A stretch of DNA of 64,000 nt from Arsenicicoccus piscis (GCF_022568835.1 NZ_JAKZHV010000004.1:62001-126000); one strand, 5' to 3'; shown: positions 20,290 to 28,907, counted from the stretch's first letter. Notes: a model not told the origin generated them from the letters alone. Program-made: numbers and translations.

Positions 20290-21705
20290 TCAGCTGTTGG
20301 GCTTGGCCGCCAGGGTGGCGGTGAGGCTCTGCTGGCTGCCGCCGCGGATGATCTGCAGGGTCACCTGCTGACCGACCGAGCGCTCCCGGACCTGCGCGGC
20401 GAGCGACGTCGCGTCGGTGACCGGCTCGCCGTCGATGCTGATGATCGCGTCGCCCTGCTTGAGGCCGGCCTTGTCCGCGGGAGAGCCGCTCACGACCTCG
20501 GAGATGCGGGCGGCCAGACGCTGGGCCTCGCCGTCGGTGACGACCGCACCGACGGACGAGACGCCGAGGTAGGCGTGCTGCGCCTTGCCGGTCGAGATCA
20601 GCTGGTTGGTGATCGACTTGACCTCGTTGGACGGGATCGCGAAGCCGATGCCGATGCTGCCCGACGTGGAGCCGGAGCTGCCGCCGCCGAGGGAGGCGAT
20701 CGAGGAGTTGATGCCGATGAGCTGGCCACCCGCGTTGACCAGGGCACCACCGGAGTTGCCGGGGTTGATCGGGGCGCTGGTCTGCACGGCGTTCGTGACG
20801 ACCTGCTCGGCGGAGCCCTGGTTGCCCAGGCCGCCGAAGGGGTCCTGGCCCTGGGTGGACTGCTGGGTCGTCACGGGGCGGTTGAGCGCCGAGACGATGC
20901 CGGTCGTCACCGTGCCGGAGAGACCGAGCGGGTTGCCGACGGCCATGGTCGGCTCGCCGACCTTGAGCGCGTTGGAGTCGCCGAACGCGATCGGCTTGAG
21001 ACCCGACGGCACCTTGGACATCTTGACGACAGCGAGGTCCGTGGAGGGGTCGGTGCCGACGATCGTCGCCTGGTAGGCCTGGTAGTTCGACAGCGTAACG
21101 ATGATCTGGCCTCCGCTGATCTCGCTCACCACGTGGTTGTTCGTGACGATGTGGCCCTGCGCGTCGAGGATGACCCCCGAGCCCTCTGCGGCCGTCTGGC
21201 CGTTCTGCAGGATCGAGATGGAGACGACGCTCGGCGTGACTGCGCTCGCGGTGGTGGTCCAGCTCGTCTTGCTGGCGTCGGCCTGGACCACGGGGGCCTG
21301 CGTGTAGGTGCCGGCCGACGGCGCCGTGCCGCTGGGCGAGCCGCCCGATCCGACCAGCGCCGCCGTGCCGCCGCTCGCCAGCAGCGCCGTGATGATGGCG
21401 GTCGCCGGGATGTGCCACCAGCGCAGCCGGGTGCCCGTGTCCTTCGTCCGGGTGGCTGCGCTCGTGCCGGCGGCGGCTGTGCTCGTGCCGGCGGCAGCGA
21501 GCGGCTGGGTCTGGTGGCTCGTGGGGTAGGCACCAGCCGGCGCGCCGCTCGAGGAGCTGCTGGACGTGCCTCCCGCGGCGGTGGAACCTGCCGCGGTTGA
21601 ACCCGCTGGGGTCGCCCAGGGAAGCTCGGCGGTCGGCTCCGACGTCGGTTGGTCGTGGCGCGGTTGGTCGTCGCGCGGCGGCTCGTAGCGCGGCTGGTCG
21701 GTCAT
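20290..21705 (-). CDS. HtrA/DegP-like membrane serine protease with PDZ domain (PepD-like)
   Basis: Envelope quality-control protease of 471 residues. A long disordered cytosolic N-terminus (about 95 residues of Pro, Thr, Ser, Ala) precedes one membrane helix (IPATAIITALLASGGTAALV). The trypsin-like domain has His in VTNNHVV, Asp in STDLAVVK and Ser in PINPGNSGGALV. A C-terminal PDZ domain begins YLGVSSVGAVV and includes GLKQGDAIISIDGEPV. It is downstream of a sensor kinase and response regulator on the same strand, an order like mycobacterial mprA-mprB-pepD, where the protease feeds back on the stress response. A 15-bp repeat array lies upstream. Confidence 0.9.
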   Translation of the reverse strand: MTDQPRYEPPRDDQPRHDQPTSEPTAELPWATPAGSTAAGSTAAGGTSSSSSSGAPAGAYPTSHQTQPLAAAGTSTAAAGTSAATRTKDTGTRLRWWHIPATAIITALLASGGTAALVGSGGSPSGTAPSAGTYTQAPVVQADASKTSWTTTASAVTPSVVSISILQNGQTAAEGSGVILDAQGHIVTNNHVVSEISGGQIIVTLSNYQAYQATIVGTDPSTDLAVVKMSKVPSGLKPIAFGDSNALKVGEPTMAVGNPLGLSGTVTTGIVSALNRPVTTQQSTQGQDPFGGLGNQGSAEQVVTNAVQTSAPINPGNSGGALVNAGGQLIGINSSIASLGGGSSGSTSGSIGIGFAIPSNEVKSITNQLISTGKAQHAYLGVSSVGAVVTDGEAQRLAARISEVVSGSPADKAGLKQGDAIISIDGEPVTDATSLAAQVRERSVGQQVTLQIIRGGSQQSLTATLAAKPNS

Positions 21706-21810
21706 GTCGCAGGCTCCTTGTCGTGTCTACCGGGCGAGCTGTCAGGTGCGCCGGTCGGGGCCAGGGTGCCCCACCGGGGTGGGTGCGGCCTGGCTGCTTC
21801 CTATGAAGGT

Positions 21811-21865
21811 GCTATGGGTGTCAGTGGTGTCGGTGTGAGGGCTGTCGGTGCCAGGGGTGACGGTG
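21811..21865 (-). repeat. Four direct repeats with a 15-bp period upstream of the HtrA-like gene
   Basis: On the plus strand the 10-mers gctatgggtg (21811), ggtgtcggtg (21826), gctgtcggtg (21841) and ggtgacggtg (21856) are spaced exactly 15 bp apart with unrelated 5-nt spacers. They fill the 196-bp gap between the protease gene and the sensor-kinase gene, upstream of the protease. They could be binding sites for the adjacent response regulator, or remnants of a coding repeat. Confidence 0.55.
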
Positions 21866-21901
21866 CCATGACTGATTGTCCCACGGCTGATCGGAGATGG
21901 C

Positions 21902-23365
21902 TCATCGCTGGGCCGGCAGCTCGAGCACGAACGTCGCGCCACCCCCGGGGGTCTGCTCGACCCGCACCGTACCCCCATGGCCCACCGTGATGGCCTTGAC
22001 GATCGCGAGGCCGAGGCCGGAGCCGCCGGCGCCCTGCTCCGATCGGGTGCGGCTGGCGTCGTGGCGGTAGAACCGCTCGAAGACGCGCTCGGCCTCGCGC
22101 GGGTCGATCCCGTGGCCGTGGTCGATCACCTGCGCGACGACGGTGTCGCCGCGGGTGCCGACCTTGAGCTCGATCGGGGTGCCGGCGGGGGTGTGGTTGA
22201 CGGCGTTGGCCACGAGGTTGGTGATCACCTGCCGCAGCTTGGGCTCGTCACCGAGGACCAGGCTGGTGCCGATCTTGCCGTTGAGGCCGCCGAAGCCGAT
22301 GGTGCGGTCGGGGGCGAGCGCGCGGGCATCCTGGGCGGCATCGGCGACCAGGACGGTGAGGTCTACGGGCTCGCGGGCCATCTCGCGATGCTCGTCCAGC
22401 CGAGCGAGGGACAGCAGGTCCTCGACGAGGACGCCCATGCGGGTCGCCTCGTCCTCGATCCGTTGGAAGACCGTCGCGACGTGCTCGGGCTGGGTCACCG
22501 CACCCTGCCGGTAGAGCTCGGCGTAGCCCCGGACGGCGGCGAGCGGCGTGCGCAGCTCGTGGGAGGCGTCCGCGACGAACCGGCGCATGTTGCCCTCGGA
22601 GGTCTCGACCCGCTGGAACGACCGCTCGATCTGGGAAAGCATCGAGTTCAGCGAGGTGGCGAGGCTCGCGACCTCGTCGCCGGACAGCCGCACGGGGATG
22701 CGTCGCGACAGGTCGCCGGCCGCGATGGCCGCCGCCGTGTCCTCGATCTCGCTCAGCGGGCGGAAGGCGCGCTTGATGGCGCTCCAGCCGGTGAACACCG
22801 CCGCGAGCACGGCGGCCGAGCCCAGCACCGTCCACAGCACCACGACCTGCGAGATCGTCTCGTTGATGCCGTCGGTCGGTGCGGCGACCGCGACAGGAAT
22901 CTGCTTGCCCTGCAAGGTGACCGAAGTGGCTACGACTCGCCAGTGGCGGGTCCCGGACACCGAGCCGACCTCGAACGCCTCACCGGTCTCGACGGCCGAG
23001 GACGACAACGTGAGGGTGGGCACGGCCGGCTCGTTGGCGCTACCACCGGGTGCGGGCAGCACCTGCGTCGCGATGCCGCCCTCGGGCATGAACACGATGG
23101 CGTAGCCCGAGCCGATCGTCTCGGTCGACTCGTTCGACAGCACCAGGGCCGGGTTGGCCGCGAGCCGGTTGGCCGTGGTGCGGACGTCCTCGTCGAGCCC
23201 GTTGACGAGCGAGAGGTGCAGCAGGATCGTCGAGATGAACGCCGTGACCCCGAGCGCCGAGATGAGCAGCGCCACGAGGATGGCGATCAGCCTCTCCCGC
23301 AACGAGATCCGTTGCAGCGTGCGGTAGGCGCTGGAGCGGACGATCGTGTCCTGGGGGCCGGTCAC
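21902..23365 (-). CDS. Two-component sensor histidine kinase
   Basis: Membrane kinase of 487 residues. Helix 1 is LIAILVALLISALGVTAF, an extracytoplasmic sensor of about 130 residues follows, helix 2 is VVLWTVLGSAAVLAAVFTG, then a HAMP domain, the HisKA box FVADASHELRTPLAAVRGY with the phosphorylated His, and an HATPase domain with NLVANAVNHT, DHGHGIDP and GGSGLGLAIVKAI. GTG 23365 starts 9 nt after the response-regulator stop, so the pair is co-transcribed. The sensed signal is unknown; the neighbouring HtrA-like protease suggests envelope stress. Confidence 0.9.
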   Translation of the reverse strand: MTGPQDTIVRSSAYRTLQRISLRERLIAILVALLISALGVTAFISTILLHLSLVNGLDEDVRTTANRLAANPALVLSNESTETIGSGYAIVFMPEGGIATQVLPAPGGSANEPAVPTLTLSSSAVETGEAFEVGSVSGTRHWRVVATSVTLQGKQIPVAVAAPTDGINETISQVVVLWTVLGSAAVLAAVFTGWSAIKRAFRPLSEIEDTAAAIAAGDLSRRIPVRLSGDEVASLATSLNSMLSQIERSFQRVETSEGNMRRFVADASHELRTPLAAVRGYAELYRQGAVTQPEHVATVFQRIEDEATRMGVLVEDLLSLARLDEHREMAREPVDLTVLVADAAQDARALAPDRTIGFGGLNGKIGTSLVLGDEPKLRQVITNLVANAVNHTPAGTPIELKVGTRGDTVVAQVIDHGHGIDPREAERVFERFYRHDASRTRSEQGAGGSGLGLAIVKAITVGHGGTVRVEQTPGGGATFVLELPAQR

Positions 23366-23373
23366 GTGCCGGG

Positions 23374-24078
23374 TCAGGCGTGCTCGGGAGGCAGCCGCAG
23401 GACGTAGCCCACGCCCCGCTTGGTGTGGATGAGGTGCGGCTCCTCGGTGTCGATCTTGCGGCGCAGGTAGGAGATGTAGGACTCGACGATGCCGGACTCG
23501 CCACGGAAGTCGTAGTCCCACACGTGGTCGAGGATCTGCGCCTTGGACAGCACCCGGTTCGGGTTGAGCATGAGGTAGCGCAGCAGCTTGAACTCGGTGG
23601 GGGAGACGTCGATGACGCGCCCGCCGCGGCGGACCTCGTGGCTGTCCTCGTCGAGCTCGAGGTCATGGAAGGTGATCGCGCCGTCCTCGGGCTCGGCGTC
23701 GCGAGTGCGGCGCAGCACCGCCCGGATGCGGGCGACGACCTCCTCGAGGCTGAACGGCTTCGTGATGTAGTCGTCACCGCCGATCGTCAGGCCCTTGACC
23801 CGGTCGTCCACCGCGTCGCGCGCGGTGAGGAAGACGATGGGCACGTGCTGGCCCTTCTCGCGGAGCTTCTGAGTGACGGTGAAGCCACTCATGTCGGGCA
23901 GCATGACGTCGAGGACGACGAGGTCGATGTGCTCCCGGTCGGCGGTGGCGATGGCGGCGTGGCCGTCTGCCGCGACGTGGACCTCGAACCCTGCGAACCG
24001 CAAGGACGTCGCCAGCAGCTCGCGGATGTTGGGCTGGTCCTCCACGACGAGGAGGCGGGCTTCGGGCTGGGTAGTCAC
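23374..24078 (-). CDS. Response regulator, OmpR/PhoB family
   Basis: A 234-residue regulator. The receiver domain has the acidic pair in LLVVEDQPN, the phosphoacceptor Asp in LVVLDVMLPDMSG, Thr in VFLTARDA and Lys in DDYITKPFS. The C-terminal winged helix ends with the recognition region VESYISYLRRKID and the wing TKRGVGYVLRLP. GTG 24078 is chosen because the receiver begins eight residues later; longer readings run into the palindromic repeat upstream. It should be phosphorylated by the kinase encoded immediately downstream. Confidence 0.92.
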   Translation of the reverse strand: MTTQPEARLLVVEDQPNIRELLATSLRFAGFEVHVAADGHAAIATADREHIDLVVLDVMLPDMSGFTVTQKLREKGQHVPIVFLTARDAVDDRVKGLTIGGDDYITKPFSLEEVVARIRAVLRRTRDAEPEDGAITFHDLELDEDSHEVRRGGRVIDVSPTEFKLLRYLMLNPNRVLSKAQILDHVWDYDFRGESGIVESYISYLRRKIDTEEPHLIHTKRGVGYVLRLPPEHA

Positions 24079-24166
24079 CTGGCCATTCTGGCGGTTGAGC
24101 CTGGTAGAACCCTGAACGTTGGCTGATCGAGTCGGGACTCGGGGCGGGGGGCTGCGGGTGCCAGCC

Positions 24167-24232
24167 GCATCGAAACTGCAGATGTCGGACACGACACGCC
24201 GATTTAGCGTCCGACATCTGCAGGTTCGATGC
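24167..24232 (+). repeat. 66-bp palindromic element, copy 1 (left flank of the nuclease-like gene)
   Basis: Arms of 24 nt (24167-24190 and 24209-24232) match at 23 of 24 positions and enclose an 18-nt loop containing gacacgccgatttag. The inner arm is cagatgtcggac and its complement gtccgacatctg. The same element with the same loop, in the same orientation, recurs at 25388-25452. It sits about 90 bp upstream of the response-regulator start. Confidence 0.95.
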
Positions 24233-24359
24233 GTGGGGGCCACCGAAGGCGGTGCGCGCAGGGCGATCTGCCGGTCATCGACAAGGCCTGAGCCCCTGGC
24301 TGTCCACAGCCGCGGACCGACCCTGTCGTGACGGTGCTCCGTGCCGGGACGGTGACGCC

Positions 24360-25340
24360 ATGACTCGCCACCTCCTGACCAACCACCCGCCGACGCCGCG
24401 CGAGACGATCGGACTCGCGCACCCGGGGTGGTTGCCCGCCGCGGTCAGCCTGGCCGACGCGCGCCGTGCGGGGTGGTCCGAGCGCAGGCTGCACCGGGCG
24501 GGGTTCTGGGCGCCCTCGCGAGGGGTTCGCTATCTCGACCAGCCCGCTGGCCTGCTGGAGATGGCGCGTGCGGCGCGGCCGGTCCTGGACGACGGCGGTG
24601 GTCAGTGGGCGTTCTCGCACCAGACGGCGGCCGAGCTGCTCGGCCTCCCGACCCGGCAGCCGTGGCGTCCAGGTGACTCGGTGCACGTGATCGTCACGGA
24701 CCGATGCCCACCGCGCCGCCGTGGGTTCGTGGGGCACCCGGGGCTCGAGATGGCAGCGCTCGCCCGGTGGAAGGGTCTACCGGTCGTGCGGGCGGTGGAG
24801 GTCTGGGCGCAGCTGGGTGGCCAGCCGGGCTACGAGGTGGAGCACCTGGTCGCCGCGGGGGACGCGATCGTTCGCCATCGCCCGGACCTGGTCCAGGCCT
24901 TGCACGAGGTCGCCGACCGGCCCCGTCGCCGGGGTGCTCGCCAGCTGCGCCGAGCTGCCGATCTGATCCGGGTCGGGGCCGACTCCGCCCCAGAGTCCGT
25001 GCTGCGTCTGGTGCTGACGGCGGCCGGGATGCCTGAGCCGTTGTTGCAGGTCGAGCTCTGGGAGGGGCATGTCCTGGTGGCGATCTTCGACCTCTACTGG
25101 CCCGAGCTTGGTCTGGCCGGTGAGTACGACGGGGACCACCACCGCACCGACGCCCAGGCGTGGCGCCGAGACCGGGTCAAGCCGCGGATCTACGCGCAGC
25201 TCGGGATCCTCAGCCTCCCCGTGACGGCCACCGATCTGGCCACACCCTCCCAACGCGCAGCCTTGGGGCAGCACTTCCGATCCATCGCGACCGGCCGTGG
25301 ACCTGCTCGGGGTGCCGACCTGCGTCACCCCGAGCTCTGA
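24360..25340 (+). CDS. DUF559/Vsr-like nuclease-domain protein with AbiEi-like N-terminus
   Basis: A 326-residue protein. The N-terminal half (AVSLADARRAGWSERRLHRAGF, then SHQTAAELLGLP) resembles the winged-helix domain of AbiEi-type antitoxin proteins. The C-terminal half carries a PD-(D/E)XK-like core: SAPESVLRLVLTAAGMPEP, then DLYWPELGLAGEYDGDHH followed by RRDRVKPRIYAQLGI, like the DUF559/Vsr fold. Such orphan genes are common in actinobacteria and their role is unknown; no toxin partner is adjacent. ATG 24360 lacks a strong Shine-Dalgarno sequence. The gene alone is on the plus strand within a run of minus-strand genes and is bracketed by two copies of a palindrome, which suggests insertion as a unit. 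Confidence 0.75.
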   Translation: MTRHLLTNHPPTPRETIGLAHPGWLPAAVSLADARRAGWSERRLHRAGFWAPSRGVRYLDQPAGLLEMARAARPVLDDGGGQWAFSHQTAAELLGLPTRQPWRPGDSVHVIVTDRCPPRRRGFVGHPGLEMAALARWKGLPVVRAVEVWAQLGGQPGYEVEHLVAAGDAIVRHRPDLVQALHEVADRPRRRGARQLRRAADLIRVGADSAPESVLRLVLTAAGMPEPLLQVELWEGHVLVAIFDLYWPELGLAGEYDGDHHRTDAQAWRRDRVKPRIYAQLGILSLPVTATDLATPSQRAALGQHFRSIATGRGPARGADLRHPEL

Positions 25341-25387
25341 GCGAGACCTCGGCGGGGGCGTCGGATGAGCCGCACCGCCGCCGCCAC

Positions 25388-25452
25388 GCGTCGAATCTGC
25401 AGATGTCGGACACGACACGCCGATTTAGTGTCCGACATCTGCCGTCTCGATG
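25388..25452 (+). repeat. 66-bp palindromic element, copy 2 (right flank of the nuclease-like gene)
   Basis: The inner arms (gcagatgtcggaca and its complement) are perfect over 14 bp, and the loop cgacacgccgatttag is the same as in copy 1. The outer arms have diverged more than in copy 1. It begins 48 nt after the nuclease-like gene and ends 24 nt beyond the 3' end of the convergent GPP34 gene, so it could also act as a terminator. Confidence 0.93.
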
Positions 25453-25475
25453 AGGAGGAGGGCGAGGGCGCCCGG

Positions 25476-26144
25476 TCAGGACCCAGCCGACGTGACGACG
25501 GGGATGATGGCGGCCACCATGATGGCCGTGTTGACCGCCTGGACGGCCTTGGCGACGGCGGTGCCCTCGGCGGACTGGGCGGCGATCTCGCCGATGCGCG
25601 CTTTTAGCTCGCGCTTGCTCAGGCCGAGCGCGTCCTCGCCGAGGACCGCGCGGGTGGCGTCGAGGCCCTGGACGATCGCGAGGATCGTGCCGTCGCCGGG
25701 GAGGACGGCCCGGCCGCCGGGGGCGAGCGCGGTGCGCAGCCGTGAGCGGACCACCTGCTCGGGTCCCGGGTCGAGAGTGGGGTACTTCGCCGGGACCAGG
25801 CCGGCCAGGCGCTTCGGCTCGACCCGCAGCACGCCACGGGCGGCGAGGGCCGCGCCGATCTGCTCGCCGGGGTCGAGGCGTCGGGTCTGCACGATCGAGG
25901 AGAGCTTTTTGCCCTCCTTGCCAGTCAGGCCGTCGAGCACGTGGTCCAGGGCCGGGTCACCCGTGGGCTCGGTGGAGAGCACGTGCGCCCGGGGGTCCTT
26001 GGCGTCGTCGAGCGTGATCCGCTCGGCGAGCACGAGGTCGGCGACGGCGGCCGCAACGAGCCCGAAGCCCCGCCGGGTGCCCCAGCCCTCGACGGAGCCC
26101 TTGTCGTTGGTCAGCAGCAGGAAGAGGTCTTCGCAGGTGGTCAT
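25476..26144 (-). CDS. GPP34 (GOLPH3-like) family phosphoprotein
   Basis: A 222-residue protein of the GPP34 family, related to eukaryotic GOLPH3, which binds phosphoinositides at the Golgi. The N-terminus CEDLFLLLTNDKGSVEGW, ADLVLAERITLDD, QTRRLDPGEQIGAALAARGVL and ILAIVQGLDATRAVLGED match the family's helical repeats. A hydrophobic C-terminus (VNTAIMVAAIIPVVTSAGS) may be membrane-associated. The bacterial function is unknown; a role at membranes in stress or secondary metabolism has been proposed for relatives. It stands alone between XPB and the palindrome cassette. Confidence 0.88.
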   Translation of the reverse strand: MTTCEDLFLLLTNDKGSVEGWGTRRGFGLVAAAVADLVLAERITLDDAKDPRAHVLSTEPTGDPALDHVLDGLTGKEGKKLSSIVQTRRLDPGEQIGAALAARGVLRVEPKRLAGLVPAKYPTLDPGPEQVVRSRLRTALAPGGRAVLPGDGTILAIVQGLDATRAVLGEDALGLSKRELKARIGEIAAQSAEGTAVAKAVQAVNTAIMVAAIIPVVTSAGS

Positions 26145-26197
26145 GACGCCAACCTAGGGAGCGGCCGACTCCGGCGGATCCCTCTCGGGGCGGAACG

Positions 26198-27859
26198 TCA
26201 GGCTCCCTCCGCAGGCGGAGCCGGTGCGAGGTCGCCCGCGTCGACGATCCGGTAGGCGTAGCCCTGCTCGGCGAGGAAGCGTTGCCGGTGCGCGGCCATG
26301 TCAGCGTCGACGGTGTCGCGGGTGACGATCGAGTAGAAGTGGGCGGTCCCGCCGTCGTGCTTGGGCCGCAGCAGCCGCCCGAGGCGCTGCGCCTCCTCCT
26401 GGCGCGAGCCGAACGTCCCGGACACCTGGATCGCGACGGACGCCTCGGGCAGGTCGATCGAGAAGTTGGCGACCTTGGACACGACGAGCAGCGACAGCGC
26501 GCCGGTGCGGAACTCCTCGAACAGGCGCTGTCGCTCGCGCACGCTCGTGGCGCCGGTGATCAGTGGGGCGTTCAGGCGCCCCGCGAGGGTCTCCAGCTGG
26601 TCGAGGTACTGGCCGATGACGAGCGTCTGGGCGCCCCGGTGCCGGGCCACGAGCTGCTCGACCACCCCGTCCTTGACCGGCGCGCACGCGGCGAGCCGGT
26701 AGCGCTCGTCCGGCTCGGCGGTCGCGTAGGCCATCCGCTCGGAGTCGCTCTGCGCCACCCGCACCTCCACGCAGTCGGCGGGCGCGATGTAGCCCTGCGC
26801 CTCGATCTCCTTCCACGGCGCGTCGTAGCGCTTGGGGCCGATCAGGCTGAACACGTCGCTCTCGCGGCCGTCCTCGCGCACCAGCGTGGCGGTCAGGCCG
26901 AGGCGGCGGCGCGCCTGCAGGTCGGCCGTCATCCGGAAGATCGGGGCGGGCAGCAGGTGCACCTCGTCGTAGACGATCAGGCCCCAGTCGCGCGCGTCGA
27001 GCAGCTCCAGGTGCTGGTAGACCCCTTTGCGGCGACTCGTGAGCACCTGGTAGGTCGCGATGGTGACCGGTCGGATCTCCTTGCGCGCACCGCTGTACTC
27101 ACCGATCTCGTTCTCGGTCAACGTGGTCCGCCGCAGCAGCTCGTCCTTCCACTGGCGTGCGGACACGGTGCTGGTGACGAGGATCAAGGTCGTCGTCGCG
27201 GCGCGCGCCATGGCTGCCGCGCCGACGATCGTCTTGCCCGCCCCGCACGGCAGCACGACGACGCCGGAGCCGCCGTGCCAGAAGCCGTCGACTGCCTGCT
27301 CCTGGTAGTCCCGCAGCGCCCAGCCGTCCTCGTGCAGCGCGATCGGGTGCGCCTCGCCGTCGACGTAGCCCGCGAGGTCCTCCGCGGGCCAGCCCACCTT
27401 GAGCAGCTCCTGTTTGAGGTGGCCTCGCTCGGAGGGGTGGACGACGACGGTGTCGTCGTCGACCCGGGTGCCGAGCAGCGGCTGGATCTTCTTGTGCCGC
27501 AACACTTCTTCGAGCACCGCGCGGTCGGTCGTGTGCATCACCAGCCCGTGCACCGGGACCTTCTCGAGGGTGAGCCGGCCGTAGCGGTCCATCGTGTCGG
27601 CCATGTCCACGAGCAGCGAGTGCGGCACGGCGTAGCGGGCGTGCCGGATGAGCGCGTCGACCACCTGCTCGGCGTCGTGGCCGGCGGCGCGCGCGTTCCA
27701 CAGCCCGAGCGGGGTGACGCGGTAGGTGTGGATGTGCTCCGGCGCCCGCTCCAGCTCGGCGAACGGCGCGATGTCACGCCGGGCGGCGCTCGCGTCCGGG
27801 TGGTCGACCTCGAGCAGCAGCGTCTTGTCGCTCTGCACGATCAGTGGTCCGTCTGGCAT
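26198..27859 (-). CDS. DNA repair helicase XPB (Ercc3-like)
   Basis: Superfamily 2 DNA helicase of 553 residues, a bacterial homologue of the TFIIH subunit XPB, expected to work in nucleotide-excision repair or DNA unwinding. Walker A is LPCGAGKTIVGAAAMARAA, motif II is LIVYDEVHLLP (DEVH), motif III is LGLTATLVREDGRE (with the RED motif typical of XPB), and motif VI is EAQRLGRLLRPK. The ATG at 27859 starts MPDGPLIVQSDKTLLLEV, the usual N-terminus. Its partner-like protein (28908-31022) is separated only by the opposite-strand HMG-CoA lyase gene. Confidence 0.94.
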   Translation of the reverse strand: MPDGPLIVQSDKTLLLEVDHPDASAARRDIAPFAELERAPEHIHTYRVTPLGLWNARAAGHDAEQVVDALIRHARYAVPHSLLVDMADTMDRYGRLTLEKVPVHGLVMHTTDRAVLEEVLRHKKIQPLLGTRVDDDTVVVHPSERGHLKQELLKVGWPAEDLAGYVDGEAHPIALHEDGWALRDYQEQAVDGFWHGGSGVVVLPCGAGKTIVGAAAMARAATTTLILVTSTVSARQWKDELLRRTTLTENEIGEYSGARKEIRPVTIATYQVLTSRRKGVYQHLELLDARDWGLIVYDEVHLLPAPIFRMTADLQARRRLGLTATLVREDGRESDVFSLIGPKRYDAPWKEIEAQGYIAPADCVEVRVAQSDSERMAYATAEPDERYRLAACAPVKDGVVEQLVARHRGAQTLVIGQYLDQLETLAGRLNAPLITGATSVRERQRLFEEFRTGALSLLVVSKVANFSIDLPEASVAIQVSGTFGSRQEEAQRLGRLLRPKHDGGTAHFYSIVTRDTVDADMAAHRQRFLAEQGYAYRIVDAGDLAPAPPAEGA

Positions 27860-27958
27860 GCGCGACAGGCTACGCCTCGGGTGCCGCCGGTGCCGCCGGT
27901 GCGGCAGCCCGGGCGGATGGGGGAGACTGGGGCCATCACCGCAAGCGAAGGAGCTGCC

Positions 27959-28903
27959 ATGCGACGTCCTCAGGTCGAGCCACCGCCGAGCGCCACCGGG
28001 CTCGCGGGTCCGGTGCGGATCTACGAGGTCGGCGCACGCGACGGGCTGCAGAACGAGCAGACGCTCGTGCCGGCCGAGACCAAGGCCGAGCTGGTGCGCC
28101 GGCTCGTCGACGCTGGCCTGGAGACCATCGAGGTGACCAGCTTCGTGTCGCCGCGGTGGGTGCCCCAGCTCGCGGACGCCGAGGAGGTGATCACGCTGCT
28201 CGGACCGCTCGGGCTCGGTCATCAGCGCCCCGTGCTCACCCCGAACGAGCGCGGCCTGGACCGGGCGCTCGCGCTCGGGGTGTCGTCGGTCGCCATCTTC
28301 GGCAGCGCGACCGAGACCTTCGCGCAGAAGAATCTCGCCTCCACGGTGGATGGTCAGATGGCGATGTTCGAGCCCGTGGTGCGTCGCGCCAAGGACGCCG
28401 GTGCGTGGGTACGCGGCTACCTGTCGATGTGCTTCGGCGACCCGTGGGAGGGCGAGGTCCCCGTAGAGCGGGTGGCGTCGGTCGCGCGTCGCCTCGTGGA
28501 CCTCGGGGTGGACGAGCTGTCCATCGGTGACACCATCGGGGTCGGGACGCCCGGGCACGTCGTCCGCGTCCTGGAAGCCTTGCACGACAAGGGAATCGGC
28601 GTCGAGACGGTGGCCGTGCACTTCCACGACACCTACGGCCAGGCGCTCGCCAACAGCCTTGAGGCGATCCGGCACGGGGTGCGCGTCGTGGACTCGTCGG
28701 CGGGTGGCCTCGGCGGGTGCCCCTACGCGCGGTCGGCGACGGGCAACCTCGCCACCGAGGACCTGGTCTGGGCCCTGGAGGGGCTGGGCATCGAGACCGG
28801 CGTGGACCTGTCCAAACTGGTCGCCACCAGCGCCTGGATGGCCGAGCAGCTGGGCCGCACGTCGGCCTCGCGGGTCGTGCGCGCCCTGTCCCAGCCGGAG
28901 TGA
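27959..28903 (+). CDS. Hydroxymethylglutaryl-CoA lyase
   Basis: Cleaves HMG-CoA to acetoacetate and acetyl-CoA in leucine catabolism. Signatures are YEVGARDGLQNEQTLVPAE near the N-terminus with the metal-binding Asp, EVTSFVSPRWVPQLADAEEV, VHFHDTYGQALANSLEAI (metal-binding His pair) and the catalytic Cys loop GGLGGCPYARSATGN. Its length of 314 residues is normal. ATG 27959 follows aaggag at 7 nt. The gene is divergent from XPB and separates it from the helicase-associated gene; no other leucine-degradation gene is adjacent. Confidence 0.94.
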   Translation: MRRPQVEPPPSATGLAGPVRIYEVGARDGLQNEQTLVPAETKAELVRRLVDAGLETIEVTSFVSPRWVPQLADAEEVITLLGPLGLGHQRPVLTPNERGLDRALALGVSSVAIFGSATETFAQKNLASTVDGQMAMFEPVVRRAKDAGAWVRGYLSMCFGDPWEGEVPVERVASVARRLVDLGVDELSIGDTIGVGTPGHVVRVLEALHDKGIGVETVAVHFHDTYGQALANSLEAIRHGVRVVDSSAGGLGGCPYARSATGNLATEDLVWALEGLGIETGVDLSKLVATSAWMAEQLGRTSASRVVRALSQPE

Positions 28904-28907
28904 CCCG

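Noticed and set aside
24360..25340. Complete AbiE-type toxin-antitoxin system
   Set aside because: Only the AbiEi-like N-terminal domain is seen, fused to a nuclease-like domain; no AbiEii nucleotidyltransferase gene is adjacent.
24167..25452. CRISPR array made of the repeated palindromes
   Set aside because: Only two copies, more than 1.1 kb apart and with a gene between, and no cas genes.
26282..27958. Fusion of HMG-CoA lyase to an upstream domain
   Set aside because: The upstream frame is antisense to XPB; a good Shine-Dalgarno sequence precedes ATG 27959, which gives a normal-length lyase.
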